Source: Candidatus Rifleibacteriota bacterium (lineage in GTDB: Bacteria; Muiribacteriota; Ozemobacteria; Ozemobacterales; Ozemobacteraceae). Taken from it: DNA of 64,000 bases. The notes beneath the pieces are model-generated. The model had not been told where the DNA came from. It ran no database searches and saw only the letters and a program-made list of their open reading frames with translations. Positions 25,829 to 35,543 of the stretch are shown here, piece after piece. Made by a program: the position numbers and the translations under genes. The DNA is taken from NCBI GenBank assembly GCA_018818125.1, contig JAHISQ010000114.1, positions 62,001-126,000 of the forward strand, given 5' to 3'. The stretch's first letter is position 1. Every line of letters begins with the position of its first letter.

Positions 25829-26308
25829 ATGGCAGTTCTCGTTGGAATCGGAGAATACGCTGTGACGGCCACGCCAGACACCACGATCAGGACCCTTGCG
25901 CTTGGTTCATGTGTCGCGGTTGCTTTTTTTTCCAAAAAGAATATAGCAATTGGGCTTTTGCACGTCCAGCTTCCAGAGAGCAGAATAAACCTGGATCTTG
26001 CTGCGAGAAAGCCAGGATCTTTTGCCGACACCGGAATACCATTAGTAATCTCAGAATTGGCAAAACATGGGTGTTCACCTGCTGACCTGTATGTCAAGCT
26101 TATAGGTGGCGCACAGGTAATGGATCCGAATAACACATTCAATATTGGCAAGCGCAATTATCTGGCAGTCAAAAAAGTCCTCTGGGCCAATCGCCTCTTT
26201 CCGGTGGCGGAAGAAATAGGCGGAAATTTTAGTCGATCAGTTACCATAACTATGAATGACGGCGATGTCCTTATTCACACGCCTGGCTACGAAGACCGCA
26301 TAATTTAA
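25829..26308 (+). CDS. cheD: Chemoreceptor glutamine deamidase CheD
   Basis: A 159-residue CheD that deamidates glutamines in chemoreceptor helices and binds CheC-type phosphatases. The catalytic Cys and His are in TLALGSCVAVAFF and GLLHVQLPES; the Thr-type third residue lies in the LYVKLIGGAQVMD strand, and IGKRNYLAVKKVL is also typical. Its translation starts at ATG 25829 behind GCAGGTC. It is the first gene of a tight run cheD-cheY-cheX/C-cheA-cheW-mcp-mcp that is probably one operon from the strong promoter at 25575. Confidence 0.94.
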   Translation: MAVLVGIGEYAVTATPDTTIRTLALGSCVAVAFFSKKNIAIGLLHVQLPESRINLDLAARKPGSFADTGIPLVISELAKHGCSPADLYVKLIGGAQVMDPNNTFNIGKRNYLAVKKVLWANRLFPVAEEIGGNFSRSVTITMNDGDVLIHTPGYEDRII

Positions 26309-26341
26309 TCTTGCCCATAGGAAACAAGCTGGAGTAACAGG

Positions 26342-26728
26342 ATGTTGAAAATTTTAATAGCAGATGATTCTAAAACAGCTCGCATGATAATTCAGCGCTG
26401 CCTGGAAATGGTAGGCGTCGCTAACTGCGAGTATGTCCACGCATCTGACGGCATTGAGGCTCTGACCATTATGCGCGCCGGAGGAGTAGACCTGCTGATT
26501 ACCGACCTTAACATGCCAAACCTGGATGGAAAAGGCCTATTGCTGGCCGTTAAAAGCAGTCCAAAATTGACAAACACACCGGTTATCGTAATTTCATCGC
26601 TGGTGAATCAAGCGCTGGAAATTGAGCTTAACAGCCTCGGCGTTAACAGTATTATCAACAAACCCGTTTCGCCAGTAAAACTTCTTGAATGTATGGAATC
26701 AATTATGGAAAAAGGTTTTATATCATGA
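26342..26728 (+). CDS. CheY-like response regulator (second copy)
   Basis: A 128-residue receiver domain with acidic pair (IADDS), phosphoacceptor Asp55 in LLITDLNMPNLDG, Ser in VIVISSLV and Lys in IINKPVSP. All phosphorylation residues are intact. The protein differs from the CheY at 24985 in the alpha4-beta5 face, so it may serve a different output such as adaptation or a second motor state. ATG 26342 has GGAG about 9 bases upstream (CTGGAGTAACAGG). Its last 4 bases overlap the following phosphatase gene start (ATGA). Confidence 0.9.
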   Translation: MLKILIADDSKTARMIIQRCLEMVGVANCEYVHASDGIEALTIMRAGGVDLLITDLNMPNLDGKGLLLAVKSSPKLTNTPVIVISSLVNQALEIELNSLGVNSIINKPVSPVKLLECMESIMEKGFIS

Positions 26729-27213
26729 TCTTTCCGCCAGACTCTCTAGAAGCAATCATCTTCAATGCTCTCTCAGAAACGGTTGAGAGCATGGTTTTCG
26801 AAGAGGTTGTTATCAATCAGTTCGTTGCCAACAAATGGCCCCAGGTCGAAAATAGTGCCTGGTGGGCCTGCATCGAATTGTTTCCGCCACCAATTAGTGG
26901 TGAAGTTATCATTGTTGTACCCGATGCTTTAATGAACAGATTTACCGAGGCCACCCTTGGCATGGGAGATGAACCGCCACTTGCGGAAGAAAATGCCGAC
27001 GCTCTGGGCGAACTCCTCAACACCCTGTGTGGCCGCTTGCTAGCCATGAGAGTTGGTCCAACCCACACATTCCGCATGGGCTTGCCTAAAATCGGGCGAG
27101 GTGACACGATGACACAAGAAGGCAATAACCATAAACTTGTTGACTGCCTGGTAGAAGATGATCATATTTATCTCGTGGTACCTAATCAGTTCTGGGATTT
27201 TAATGCAGATTGA
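26725..27213 (+). CDS. CheX/CheC-type chemotaxis phosphatase, divergent
   Basis: A 162-residue protein with the CheC/CheX/FliY phosphatase signature in degenerate context: NADALGELLNTLCGRLLAM carries the E-x2-N pair (Glu-Leu-Leu-Asn), preceded by a SGEVIIVVPDALMNRFTEATLG strand-helix unit. It probably dephosphorylates the CheY-like protein with which it overlaps by 4 bases (ATGA). ATG 26725 is chosen over the in-frame Met at 26689, which lies inside the upstream gene. The acid-rich and Trp-rich segment QVENSAWWACIELFPPPISG is unusual. It is paired with cheX at 24431, so the locus has two phosphatases. Confidence 0.78.
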   Translation: MIFPPDSLEAIIFNALSETVESMVFEEVVINQFVANKWPQVENSAWWACIELFPPPISGEVIIVVPDALMNRFTEATLGMGDEPPLAEENADALGELLNTLCGRLLAMRVGPTHTFRMGLPKIGRGDTMTQEGNNHKLVDCLVEDDHIYLVVPNQFWDFNAD

Positions 27214-27277
27214 CAGCAAATCTAACGGCCAACCCTGTCTTGCGGACAGGTAAGATCAGAAAGACAGGATAAAACTT

Positions 27278-29584
27278 ATGTTCAAAGGCATGGAACAGGA
27301 ATTTTTACGTGTTTTTGTTTCAGAAAGCCGCGAATTCATTGAAGAGGTTGAGCCGCAGCTGATCACCATTCACGAAAATGCGGAAAAAACTGGGCAAATC
27401 GATCTTGACACTATAAACAGTGTTTTTCGCCTTTTTCATTCGCTCAAAGGTAGTGCCGCCAGCCTTGGTTTGAACAATATAGCTACTCTCACGCATAAAG
27501 CAGAAGCCATGCTTGACATGTTTCGAGTGGGCAAGGCTATGATCAGAATCGAGCATATCGATATACTTATGCGTGCCCTGGATATGTCTAGAGATTATCT
27601 CGATCTTGTTGAAGCCAATCAATCTGATTGTGGCAATGAGGCACAAAAAGATGCTCTTGAGGGTGAACTTGACTACTTTATTCAACAGGTCAGTGAGCCA
27701 GAAACCCAGGCTAAAGCGAAGGCTAGAGCTAAGGCAAAAAGCAAAAATAAATTACCAAAATTAGAAAAGACTCTGCCTCAATCTCTTTCCCCAAAAGACG
27801 ACGATAAAATCAAACCTTTGGTAGAACAGTTCGTTGTTGAAGCCATAGAAATCCTGGACAATTCAGAGGCAGTGCTGATAGAACTGGAAAAAGCAACAGA
27901 GGAGTCAAGAGAGCAACTGATTAGAGAAGTATTTCGAGGCATTCACAGTTTTAAGGGAAACTGCGGATTTCTTGGCTTTGTTAACCTTGAAAGTCTCAGT
28001 CATAAAACTGAAACCATCCTGGATGATTTTTTGAATAATGGACAAAGTCTTGCTCCAGAGCACGTTATGACATTTTTGATCATTATCGATTCTTTGCGCC
28101 AGGGCGTCAGCGACCTGGCCGCGGGAGGAGTCGGCAACATTGAAGGACAGGCAATGTTCGAAGACTTGCTTGACCAGATGAAGATTGGTTTGATAGCAGA
28201 GTATGACGACCACAAAAAAATAGGAGAAATTCTGCTGGAAGAAGGAACAATAACCGACGAACAGCTTGAACAGGCTCTCATCAAACAGCAAGCAGCTCTC
28301 GGCGAGGTCCTGATTGATATGGGAGCAGTCGACAATAGTGCGATCGACCGGGCTCTCAAAAAACAGTCTGAGCAATCGTCAGCGGCAGGAAAACAGTCTA
28401 AAAAAGCGGATATCAGAGTTGATACTCAAAAACTGGACAAGCTGATCAACCTTGTAGGTGAACTGTTAATCGCAGAGACTATGGTGACCCGCAATTCAGA
28501 CCTTAAAGATCTGGTCCTGGAAAACTTCGAAAAAGCAGTTCATCATCTTCGCCGCATCACAAGTGAATTACAGGATGTCGCGATGAGTGTAAGAATGATT
28601 CCACTAACCATGACATTCCAGAAACTGGTAAGAGTGGTGCATGACATTGGTCGTAAGAGCAGCAAAAAAGTTAAACTGAATCTGGTTGGCGAAGAAACAG
28701 AAGTAGATAAAACCATGACTGAGCAGATAGCAGACCCTCTTGTGCACATGGTGCGCAATGCCGTAGACCACGGAATCGAGTCCCCGGAAGAGCGGCTGAA
28801 ACTTGGCAAACCAGAAATCGGCAGTGTTACTATCGAGGCACGCTACGAAGGCGGTGAAGTCTGGATAATTGTATCGGATGATGGCAAGGGACTTAATCGC
28901 GAAATGATTCTCGAAAAAGCCGAAAAAAAAGGTCTGTTAAACAAAGACCCTGCTTCAATGAGCGATGAAGAAACGTTCAATCTGATTTTTGAACCTGGTT
29001 TTTCGACTGCAGATACTGTATCAGAGGTTTCCGGCCGCGGAGTGGGCATGGATGTAGTGAAGAGAAACATCGAAAACCTGAAGGGCAGAACAACTGTTAA
29101 GAGCAAATCAGGATATGGCACATCAATTTATCTACAGATCCCCTTAACGCTGGCAATTATTGATGGAATGCTGGTAAGAGTTGGCGATTCCCGCTACACA
29201 ATTCCACTTTTATCAATTCGCGAATCACTGCGACCTTTACCTGAGTCCATTACCCGGTCACCTTCAGGCGAAGAAATTTTGCGTATCCGCGAAGATCTGA
29301 TCTCTGTTATCAGATTACACAATATTCACAATAAAAAGCCCCAGTTTGACAAATTGACCGAGGGAATCCTGGTTGTCGTTGAAGAGCATGGGCGGCGAAT
29401 AGCCATTTTCGTAGACGAGATTCTCGGTCAGCAACAGACAGTTATCAAGGGACTTTCATCTTTTCTTTCTATTTCGGAGGGAATTTCAGGCTGTACCATA
29501 TTGGGCGACGGAGCAATAAGCCTTATACTCGACATTGGCAGTCTTATCGCCAAAACTGGCGGCAATGCGTATTCCCATTATTAA
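27278..29584 (+). CDS. cheA: Chemotaxis histidine kinase CheA with two HPt domains and a GspE-N-like insert
   Basis: A 768-residue kinase that autophosphorylates on HPt His and passes phosphate to CheY and CheB. Domains in order: HPt 1 (about 1-115, His in FHSLKGSAASLG), an Ala/Lys-rich linker, HPt 2 (about 175-290, His in IHSFKGNCGFLG), a short two-repeat segment resembling the type II secretion ATPase GspE/PilB N-domain (KIGEILLEEGTITDEQLEQAL, LGEVLIDMGAVDNSAIDRAL, about 310-360), P3 dimerisation (LDKLINLVGELLIAETMV), the P4 ATPase (HMVRNAVDHGIESPEERLKLG, VSDDGKGL, GRGVGMDVVK) and a CheW-like P5. A classical P2 CheY-binding domain is not apparent; the repeats sit where it would be. It heads cheW by 12 bases. 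Confidence 0.95.
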   Translation: MFKGMEQEFLRVFVSESREFIEEVEPQLITIHENAEKTGQIDLDTINSVFRLFHSLKGSAASLGLNNIATLTHKAEAMLDMFRVGKAMIRIEHIDILMRALDMSRDYLDLVEANQSDCGNEAQKDALEGELDYFIQQVSEPETQAKAKARAKAKSKNKLPKLEKTLPQSLSPKDDDKIKPLVEQFVVEAIEILDNSEAVLIELEKATEESREQLIREVFRGIHSFKGNCGFLGFVNLESLSHKTETILDDFLNNGQSLAPEHVMTFLIIIDSLRQGVSDLAAGGVGNIEGQAMFEDLLDQMKIGLIAEYDDHKKIGEILLEEGTITDEQLEQALIKQQAALGEVLIDMGAVDNSAIDRALKKQSEQSSAAGKQSKKADIRVDTQKLDKLINLVGELLIAETMVTRNSDLKDLVLENFEKAVHHLRRITSELQDVAMSVRMIPLTMTFQKLVRVVHDIGRKSSKKVKLNLVGEETEVDKTMTEQIADPLVHMVRNAVDHGIESPEERLKLGKPEIGSVTIEARYEGGEVWIIVSDDGKGLNREMILEKAEKKGLLNKDPASMSDEETFNLIFEPGFSTADTVSEVSGRGVGMDVVKRNIENLKGRTTVKSKSGYGTSIYLQIPLTLAIIDGMLVRVGDSRYTIPLLSIRESLRPLPESITRSPSGEEILRIREDLISVIRLHNIHNKKPQFDKLTEGILVVVEEHGRRIAIFVDEILGQQQTVIKGLSSFLSISEGISGCTILGDGAISLILDIGSLIAKTGGNAYSHY

Positions 29585-29596
29585 AAGGAGCTTAAA

Positions 29597-30127
29597 ATGT
29601 CTACTATGAACAAGCAGAGTGGTGTCAATGACGATGACGATGACGATTTATACGACGACGACAATGAAGACACCCAAGAAGGAAAGTATTTGTCATTTCG
29701 AATCGGAGATGAGATATATGGCATAAAAATTTGTCATGTTACTGAAATTGTCGGCATTCAAAAAATTACGGAAGTGCCTGACATGCCTGCCTACGTCAAG
29801 GGAGTAATCAATCTACGCGGAAATGTCATTCCGGTAGTTGATGTTCGCTTACGTTTTAACATGAAGGCGAGAGAATATGATGACAGAACCTGCGTTATTG
29901 TCGTAAATGTCAAAGATTCACCCATTGGGCTTGTGGTCGACAAGGTCAACGAGGTCATATCAATTCAACCCACGATGATTTCGCCGCCACCTTCAGTTTC
30001 ACAAAGTGAAATCAACCGCTACATCCAGGGAATCGGCCGGGTCGATCAAGACATAATAATTTTGCTGGCAATAGAAGAGTTTTTGAGCGTAAACAACTTT
30101 GTTCTCAATAGCTTAAAACAGGCTTAG
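29597..30127 (+). CDS. cheW: CheW coupling protein with acidic N-terminal tail
   Basis: A 176-residue CheW that couples CheA to chemoreceptors. The CheW domain starts near residue 30 ([22 protein letters not shown]) and has [28 protein letters not shown] and the [12 protein letters not shown] strand, both family hallmarks. An unusual N-terminal tail holds a run of Asp ([15 protein letters not shown] at residues 10-24), absent from usual CheW. The ATG has AAAGGAG 7 bases upstream and follows cheA closely. It is followed by two chemoreceptor genes. Confidence 0.94.
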   Translation: MSTMNKQSGVNDDDDDDLYDDDNEDTQEGKYLSFRIGDEIYGIKICHVTEIVGIQKITEVPDMPAYVKGVINLRGNVIPVVDVRLRFNMKAREYDDRTCVIVVNVKDSPIGLVVDKVNEVISIQPTMISPPPSVSQSEINRYIQGIGRVDQDIIILLAIEEFLSVNNFVLNSLKQA

Positions 30128-30186
30128 CTTTTGGTTTCTTGATACGAAGCAGTAGAAAAATCCATCCGCAAGTAACAGGAGGCAAT

Positions 30187-32592
30187 ATGATTTTTAGCAA
30201 ATTTTGGCTAGATTTATCTTTGAAATGGAAACTTTTGATACTGGGTTGTATCGGCGTTGTAGTAATGGGTGCCGCGGCGCTCATTATTTCAAATTCCACC
30301 AACAAGAAGATAAGTGGCGAAGTTGAAAAGGAGCTTTTAGCTGGAGCTGAAAAACAAGGCCAATTGATTGCTGAGGGTGTTTTGAACATGGTCAAAACCC
30401 AGGACCAGCTGCTGCGTATAAAACTGAACGGAGATTTGATCGTAGCCAGAAACACTCTTTCAACCGAAGGTGGAATAGGCTTTGCAAACGAGAATGTACG
30501 ATGGCATTCCGTTAACCAGTTCACTCAGCAGGGTCAGGAAAGTAGTCTTCCCAAGGTTATGATTGGCGGAACCTGGCTTGGACAAAGCGTTAATCCTGCC
30601 AACAAGGTTCCTGTGGTCGACAAGGTAAAAGAAATGGTCGGTGGTACATGCACGATTTTTCAGCGCATGAACACTCAGGGCGACATGCTTCGAGTAGCCA
30701 CAAACGTAATTGGAACAGACGGGAACAGAGCAATTGGGACTTACATACCAGCGACTAATCCCGATGGAACGCCGAACCAGGTAATCTCGGCAATCATGCG
30801 CGGCGAGAGTTATACCGGCCGGGCACAGGTGGTTGGGCACTGGAATATTGCAGCTTATGAGCAAATAAGAGATGAGACAGGAAGCATTGTCGGTATGCTT
30901 TACGTTGGAATACCCATCGAAATGGTCGGGGAACTGCGAAAAGCAATTACTGAGATGAAGATTGGTGAAACCGGCTATGTTTACGTTTTCAACGGCATTG
31001 GTGATCAGAAAAATCACACTGTTATTCATCCGCTCGGAGCAAACGTAGACTTATCAGATACCAAAGACAGCAACGGCAATCTTGTAATACAACAATTAGT
31101 TGAAACCGCACTAAAATCCAAAACCGGTATACCGACAACCTTTGCTTATCCCTGGCTGGATAAGGGCGCAACCAAGCCAAGAGACAAATTTGCTGCACTC
31201 GCTTATTACGAACCATGGGACTGGGTCATTGGAGCCGGCTCATATTACGATGAATTTCTTAAATCTGTGCAAAAAATTGACCATTCTTTCGACGTAGCCG
31301 GGCAAAACCAGCTCATGATTACTTTACTGGTACTGCTTGTCGTTTGTTTTATTGCCTGGAACATTGCTCTGGGAATTGCACGGCCTCTGTTTCGTGGTGT
31401 CAATTTACTGGAAGCAGTTGCGCTGCATGGCGATGTCTCAAGCGATGTCGAGCAACAAGATATGCAACGAAAGGATGAAGTCGGCAAAATGGCTGTGGGC
31501 ATCGACTCCCTGATCAAGCAGCAGCGTGAAGAGGCAAGCCTTGCCTCAATGCTTGCCGACGGCGACTGGGATCACGAAGTACCGGTTCGATCACAGAAAG
31601 ACGAATTGGGAAAAGCTCTGAAAACAATGGTAGAACAGGTAAATCAGGCTCTTTCCGGGGTCAGACTCGCTGCTGAAGAAGTAGACGCAGGGGCAGGTCA
31701 GGTCTCTGAAGCCAGTCAATCGCTATCACAGGGTGCCACTGAGTCGGCGGCATCACTCGAAGAAATCAGCAGCTCAGTTACTGAGATCGGCAGCCAGACC
31801 AAGGCTAATGCCGAAAATGCGACGCAGGCCAACACACTGGCGACACAGACACGTCAGGCCGCTGAATCTGGCAACCAGAAAATGTCAGAAATGATGGGTG
31901 CCATGACCGAAATTCAGGATTCGAGTAAGCAGATAGCAAAAATCATCAAAGTTATCGACGACATTGCCTTTCAGACCAATCTTCTGGCCCTAAATGCTGC
32001 AGTTGAAGCGGCAAGAGCCGGCAGACACGGCAAGGGCTTTGCGGTTGTTGCCGACGAAGTTCGCAATCTTGCCAGTAGAAGCGCCAAGGCAGCAAAAGAA
32101 ACATCCGAAATGATAGAAAATTCTATCGGCAAGGTTCAAAACGGCACCCAGATTGCGTCTGCAACCGAGAAGGCTCTGCATGAGATTGTCACCAGTTCGG
32201 TCAAGGTTGCCGACCTGGTAGGAGAAATTGCGGCAGCCAGCAATGAACAGGCACAGGGTATTCTGGAGATTGGTCAGGGACTTGAGCAAATTGACAAGGT
32301 AACCCAGCAGAGCACAGCCAATGCTGAAGAAACTGCAGCGGCTTCAGAAGAACTCTCAGGCCAGGCACGCGAACTTAACGGACTTCTGACAAGATTCAGG
32401 CTTCGTGGTCAGGAAAACAAAGCCATAGAGACGTCAAAAAGGTCGTCTATTCTCGCGAAAGCCAGACCGGAAAATCGTATGGCACCGAAAAAAAGCAGTC
32501 AGACAAAGGACCCCAAAAACCATTCGAAACCCAAAGCACAGCATCCTTCGGACGTCATAGCTCTTGATGACGACGAGTTTGGCAGATATTGA
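30187..32592 (+). CDS. Methyl-accepting chemotaxis protein with double-Cache sensor
   Basis: An 801-residue chemoreceptor. TM1 (about 14-36, [20 protein letters not shown]), a ~340-residue periplasmic sensor of Cache type (segments [68 protein letters not shown] and [14 protein letters not shown]), TM2 (about 376-398), HAMP, then the signalling hairpin with the usual tip ([22 protein letters not shown]). ATG 30187 is preferred over the upstream TTG because AGGAGG lies 5 bases upstream. The C-terminal tail ends [15 protein letters not shown], a possible tether in place of the NWETF pentapeptide. The last ~314 residues are nearly identical to those of the next gene. Confidence 0.93.
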   Translation: MIFSKFWLDLSLKWKLLILGCIGVVVMGAAALIISNSTNKKISGEVEKELLAGAEKQGQLIAEGVLNMVKTQDQLLRIKLNGDLIVARNTLSTEGGIGFANENVRWHSVNQFTQQGQESSLPKVMIGGTWLGQSVNPANKVPVVDKVKEMVGGTCTIFQRMNTQGDMLRVATNVIGTDGNRAIGTYIPATNPDGTPNQVISAIMRGESYTGRAQVVGHWNIAAYEQIRDETGSIVGMLYVGIPIEMVGELRKAITEMKIGETGYVYVFNGIGDQKNHTVIHPLGANVDLSDTKDSNGNLVIQQLVETALKSKTGIPTTFAYPWLDKGATKPRDKFAALAYYEPWDWVIGAGSYYDEFLKSVQKIDHSFDVAGQNQLMITLLVLLVVCFIAWNIALGIARPLFRGVNLLEAVALHGDVSSDVEQQDMQRKDEVGKMAVGIDSLIKQQREEASLASMLADGDWDHEVPVRSQKDELGKALKTMVEQVNQALSGVRLAAEEVDAGAGQVSEASQSLSQGATESAASLEEISSSVTEIGSQTKANAENATQANTLATQTRQAAESGNQKMSEMMGAMTEIQDSSKQIAKIIKVIDDIAFQTNLLALNAAVEAARAGRHGKGFAVVADEVRNLASRSAKAAKETSEMIENSIGKVQNGTQIASATEKALHEIVTSSVKVADLVGEIAAASNEQAQGILEIGQGLEQIDKVTQQSTANAEETAAASEELSGQARELNGLLTRFRLRGQENKAIETSKRSSILAKARPENRMAPKKSSQTKDPKNHSKPKAQHPSDVIALDDDEFGRY
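31651..32592 (+). repeat. Copy 1 of a 942-bp paralogous repeat (chemoreceptor signalling half)
   Basis: From CTTTCCGG at 31651 to the stop this segment is collinear, without indels in overall length, with 33564-34505. About nine of ten bases match by eye over the stretch compared. Confidence 0.8.
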
Positions 32593-32672
32593 GCCAGAAT
32601 CCGTTACCTGATGTAATAGCCTCACAAACGCGTATCGAGCAGTAAAGAAATAGAACAAATCAAGGAAGTAAG

Positions 32673-34505
32673 ATGAATATCAAGACACGACTTTATGGGG
32701 CATTTTTAGCGATTGCAATACTAGTGGCTCTTGTTGGTGGAATAAATTTAGTTATGGGCCAGAGACGAAATGTCATGGTAGAGAAATCATTTGCTATCGG
32801 ATCTTTCGAACAGTCGCTCATAGAAGCAATATCAGCTCACAACATCTGGGTTAAAACGGTCTATGCCTTTTTTCTCAAAAACACTGACCGACTGGAAGTT
32901 CAAATCGATTCAACCAAATGTCAGTTCGGAAAGTATTTGCAGGACGAAAGCTATAAAAAAATGAGTAGCATGTTTCCCTCTGTCGCCAACATAATGGCGC
33001 GCATCCAGGAACCACATGCAAAAATTCACGGCGGCGCGACCGAAATTAACCAGGTCTGGCAGAAAAATAACGAAGAAGCCAAAAAGAAGGCATTGGACGT
33101 GCTCGAAAATGTGATTAATCCGACACTGGTTGAGATAACCAGCATACTGAATGATGCTCGCAATGAAACAAACAAACTTAGCGAACAAGTATCAGCTGAA
33201 ATGCTAGAAAACACTGCCTTCTCAGAAAAAGTGACAGCGATGGCGGTTATAGTGGCCTTTCTCTGCACAGCGCTGCTGGGTTATAAAATTTCCAACGGCA
33301 TTTTATTGCCGCTCAAAATGGCAGCTGATCTCACCGAAAAAATTGGCATGGGTGACGTTTCAGAGCGTTTAAACCTCAAACTTAATGACGAAATCGGTCT
33401 GATGGCAAAGAGCATGGACAAAATGGCCGATGCACTGGAAATTAAGTCTAAATTGGCCGAACGTGTTGCAGAAGGAGATCTGACAGTGTCGGTAGAACTT
33501 GCTTCTGACAAAGACAATCTGGGAATTGCGCTAAAAACCATGATTGATTCACTTACACAGACTCTTTCCGGCGTCAGACTTGCAGCCGAAGAAGTAGACT
33601 CAGGGGCAGGTCAGGTATCTGAAGCCAGTCAATCGCTGTCACAAGGTGCAACTGAGTCGGCAGCATCACTGGAAGAAATCAGCAGTTCAGTTACTGAGAT
33701 CGGCAGCCAGACTAAGGCCAACGCCGAAAATGCAACGCAGGCCAACACGCTGGCAACACAGACGCGCAAAGCTGCTGAATCTGGCAACCAAAAGATGTCA
33801 GAAATGATGGGTGCCATGACCGAAATTCAGAATTCCAGCAAGCAGATCGCAAAAATCATCAAGGTCATTGACGACATTGCTTTTCAGACCAATCTTCTGG
33901 CTCTAAATGCTGCAGTTGAAGCGGCAAGAGCCGGCAGACACGGTAAGGGCTTCGCTGTTGTCGCCGATGAAGTTCGAAATCTTGCCAGCAGAAGCGCCAA
34001 GGCAGCAAAAGAAACATCTGAAATGATAGAAGGTTCCGTTGAAAAGGTCCAAAACGGCACCCGGATTGCTTCTGCAACCGAGCAGGCTCTGCAAGAGATC
34101 GTCGCCAGTTCGGTTAAGGTCGCCGACCTGGTAGGCGAAATTGCAGCAGCCAGCAATGAGCAAGCACAGGGTATTCTGGAGATTGGCCAAGGACTTGAGC
34201 AAATCGATAAGGTATCACAGCAGAACACAGCCAATGCCGAAGAAACGGCAGCGGCTTCAGAAGAACTTTCAGGTCAGGCACGTGAGCTGAACAGACTTCT
34301 GGAAAAATTCCAGCTTCGTGGTCAGGAAAACAAAGTCATTAAGACGACAAAAAGAGCGTCTATTCTCACGAAAACCCGACCGGAAAATCGCATGGCACCT
34401 AAAAAAAGTAGTCAGGCAAAAGACGGAAAAGATCATTCAAAGCAAAAAGCACTGCATCCTTCAGACGTCATAGCTCTTGATGACGACGAGCTTGGCAGAT
34501 ATTGA
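32673..34505 (+). CDS. Methyl-accepting chemotaxis protein with periplasmic CZB-like (zinc-binding) sensor
   Basis: A 610-residue chemoreceptor. TM1 is residues 6-29 and TM2 about 188-208; between them lies a helical domain matching the CZB (chemoreceptor zinc-binding) pattern: His56 in SAHNIW, Cys83 in KCQFGKYL, His115 and His119 in EPHAKIHGG. These four residues are the zinc ligands in CZB domains, so zinc or a redox agent such as hypochlorite may be sensed outside the cytoplasmic membrane. HAMP and the MCP hairpin follow, almost identical to the upstream gene, and the tail ends [15 protein letters not shown]. The ATG has AAGGAAG upstream. A strong terminator follows the stop. Confidence 0.92.
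   Translation: MNIKTRLYGAFLAIAILVALVGGINLVMGQRRNVMVEKSFAIGSFEQSLIEAISAHNIWVKTVYAFFLKNTDRLEVQIDSTKCQFGKYLQDESYKKMSSMFPSVANIMARIQEPHAKIHGGATEINQVWQKNNEEAKKKALDVLENVINPTLVEITSILNDARNETNKLSEQVSAEMLENTAFSEKVTAMAVIVAFLCTALLGYKISNGILLPLKMAADLTEKIGMGDVSERLNLKLNDEIGLMAKSMDKMADALEIKSKLAERVAEGDLTVSVELASDKDNLGIALKTMIDSLTQTLSGVRLAAEEVDSGAGQVSEASQSLSQGATESAASLEEISSSVTEIGSQTKANAENATQANTLATQTRKAAESGNQKMSEMMGAMTEIQNSSKQIAKIIKVIDDIAFQTNLLALNAAVEAARAGRHGKGFAVVADEVRNLASRSAKAAKETSEMIEGSVEKVQNGTRIASATEQALQEIVASSVKVADLVGEIAAASNEQAQGILEIGQGLEQIDKVSQQNTANAEETAAASEELSGQARELNRLLEKFQLRGQENKVIKTTKRASILTKTRPENRMAPKKSSQAKDGKDHSKQKALHPSDVIALDDDELGRY
33564..34505 (+). repeat. Copy 2 of the 942-bp paralogous repeat
   Basis: Equal-length counterpart of 31651-32592, same strand, 1,913 bp apart. 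The sensor halves of the two genes are unrelated, so only the signalling half is duplicated. Confidence 0.8.
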
Positions 34506-34531
34506 GCGTCCTCGCACTGGTTTTTGATCCT

Positions 34532-34576
34532 GCCGTCAAGCTGCTGGCCGATGCCAGCAGCTTGACGGCTGTTTTT
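34532..34576 (+). terminator. Strong rho-independent terminator after the chemoreceptor pair
   Basis: A perfect 16-bp stem (34532-34547 with 34554-34569, beginning GCCGTCAAGC and ending GCTTGACGGC) has a 6-nt loop and is followed by TGTTTTT. Confidence 0.93.
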
Positions 34577-34715
34577 CGCATCAGTAACGATTAGCTTGAG
34601 TCTTCTGCCAGTCCAGCGTGCTCCTGGCAATAACAGGATCAGCGTAATTGTCACGATTTTCGCTTATAAGTAAGACTGACAAATTAAAAATTGAGAACTG
34701 GTATCCACATTGTCT

Positions 34716-35543
34716 ATGAAACTAACCAATCAGGAATTCGAAAAAATCCGGTCATTACTGCATGATAAGTTTGGCATAAGTCTTGCCGACCATAAAATGG
34801 CAATGGTTACAGGCAGATTGCGCAAAATAATCATGCAAAAAGGTTTTTCTTCATTCTCTGAGTTTATAGATTCAGTTCAAGAGGATGGCAGTGGTCGAGA
34901 ATTGCAGGTTTTGATTGATAGAATGTCGACAAATCACACTTTCTTCTTCCGTGAAAAACAGCATTTCGATTTTTTTTCAAGTCACATCCTCCCGGAAATC
35001 ACGCACAGTCTTGATAAAAAAGGCTCCGGCGATCTTAGGATCTGGTGCGCCGCTGCATCGACCGGCGAGGAGCCCTATTCAATTATGATGACCATGCTTG
35101 AGTTCTTCAAGGACAGGTATCGTGGCTTGACAGCCGGACTGCTGGCAACAGATATTTCAAGTCGTGTATTAGAAGATGCCTGCGCCGGAATTTATGAAGA
35201 TAGCAAAACCAAGGGAATACCAGAAAACCTTAGAAAAAGGTATTTGCAACCGGCTGGTAATGACAGTTGGCAGTTTAAAGAATTTGTGCGGAAAGAGATC
35301 ATTTTTCGAAAGTTCAATCTAATGAACCCTTTCCCGTTCAAAAAACAATTTAACGTCATTTTTTGCCGAAACGTGATGATATACTTTGACACGGCGACCA
35401 GAAAAGAGCTTATCAAAAGACTTTATCAGGCCACAGCTCCAGGTGGCTACCTCCTGGTTGGACACTCCGAGTCGATCAGATCAAGCGACTGCCCTTATGA
35501 TTATGTCCAACCTGCGATTTTTCGAAAAGGAGAATCTGGGTGA
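34716..35543 (+). CDS. cheR: Chemoreceptor methyltransferase CheR
   Basis: A 275-residue SAM-dependent methyltransferase that methylates glutamates of chemoreceptors. The N-terminal helical domain (LTNQEFEKIRSLLHDKFGISL, RMSTNHTFFFREKQHFDF) precedes the SAM-binding motif LRIWCAAASTGEEPYSIMM and NVIFCRNVMIYFDTATRKELIKRLYQATAPGGYLLVGHSES, the family C-terminus. ATG 34716 or TTG 34710 could be the start; neither has a good ribosome binding site. It overlaps cheB by 4 bases (GTGA), a typical cheR-cheB coupling, and starts a second transcription unit after the terminator at 34532. Confidence 0.94.
   Translation: MKLTNQEFEKIRSLLHDKFGISLADHKMAMVTGRLRKIIMQKGFSSFSEFIDSVQEDGSGRELQVLIDRMSTNHTFFFREKQHFDFFSSHILPEITHSLDKKGSGDLRIWCAAASTGEEPYSIMMTMLEFFKDRYRGLTAGLLATDISSRVLEDACAGIYEDSKTKGIPENLRKRYLQPAGNDSWQFKEFVRKEIIFRKFNLMNPFPFKKQFNVIFCRNVMIYFDTATRKELIKRLYQATAPGGYLLVGHSESIRSSDCPYDYVQPAIFRKGESG

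Noticed and set aside
25674..25865. 63-codon frame before cheD
   Set aside because: No ribosome site, overlaps the cheD start, AT-rich low-complexity sequence.
27229..27250. Small CCTGTC/GACAGG hairpin before cheA
   Set aside because: Short, unstable and without a T-run; probably chance.
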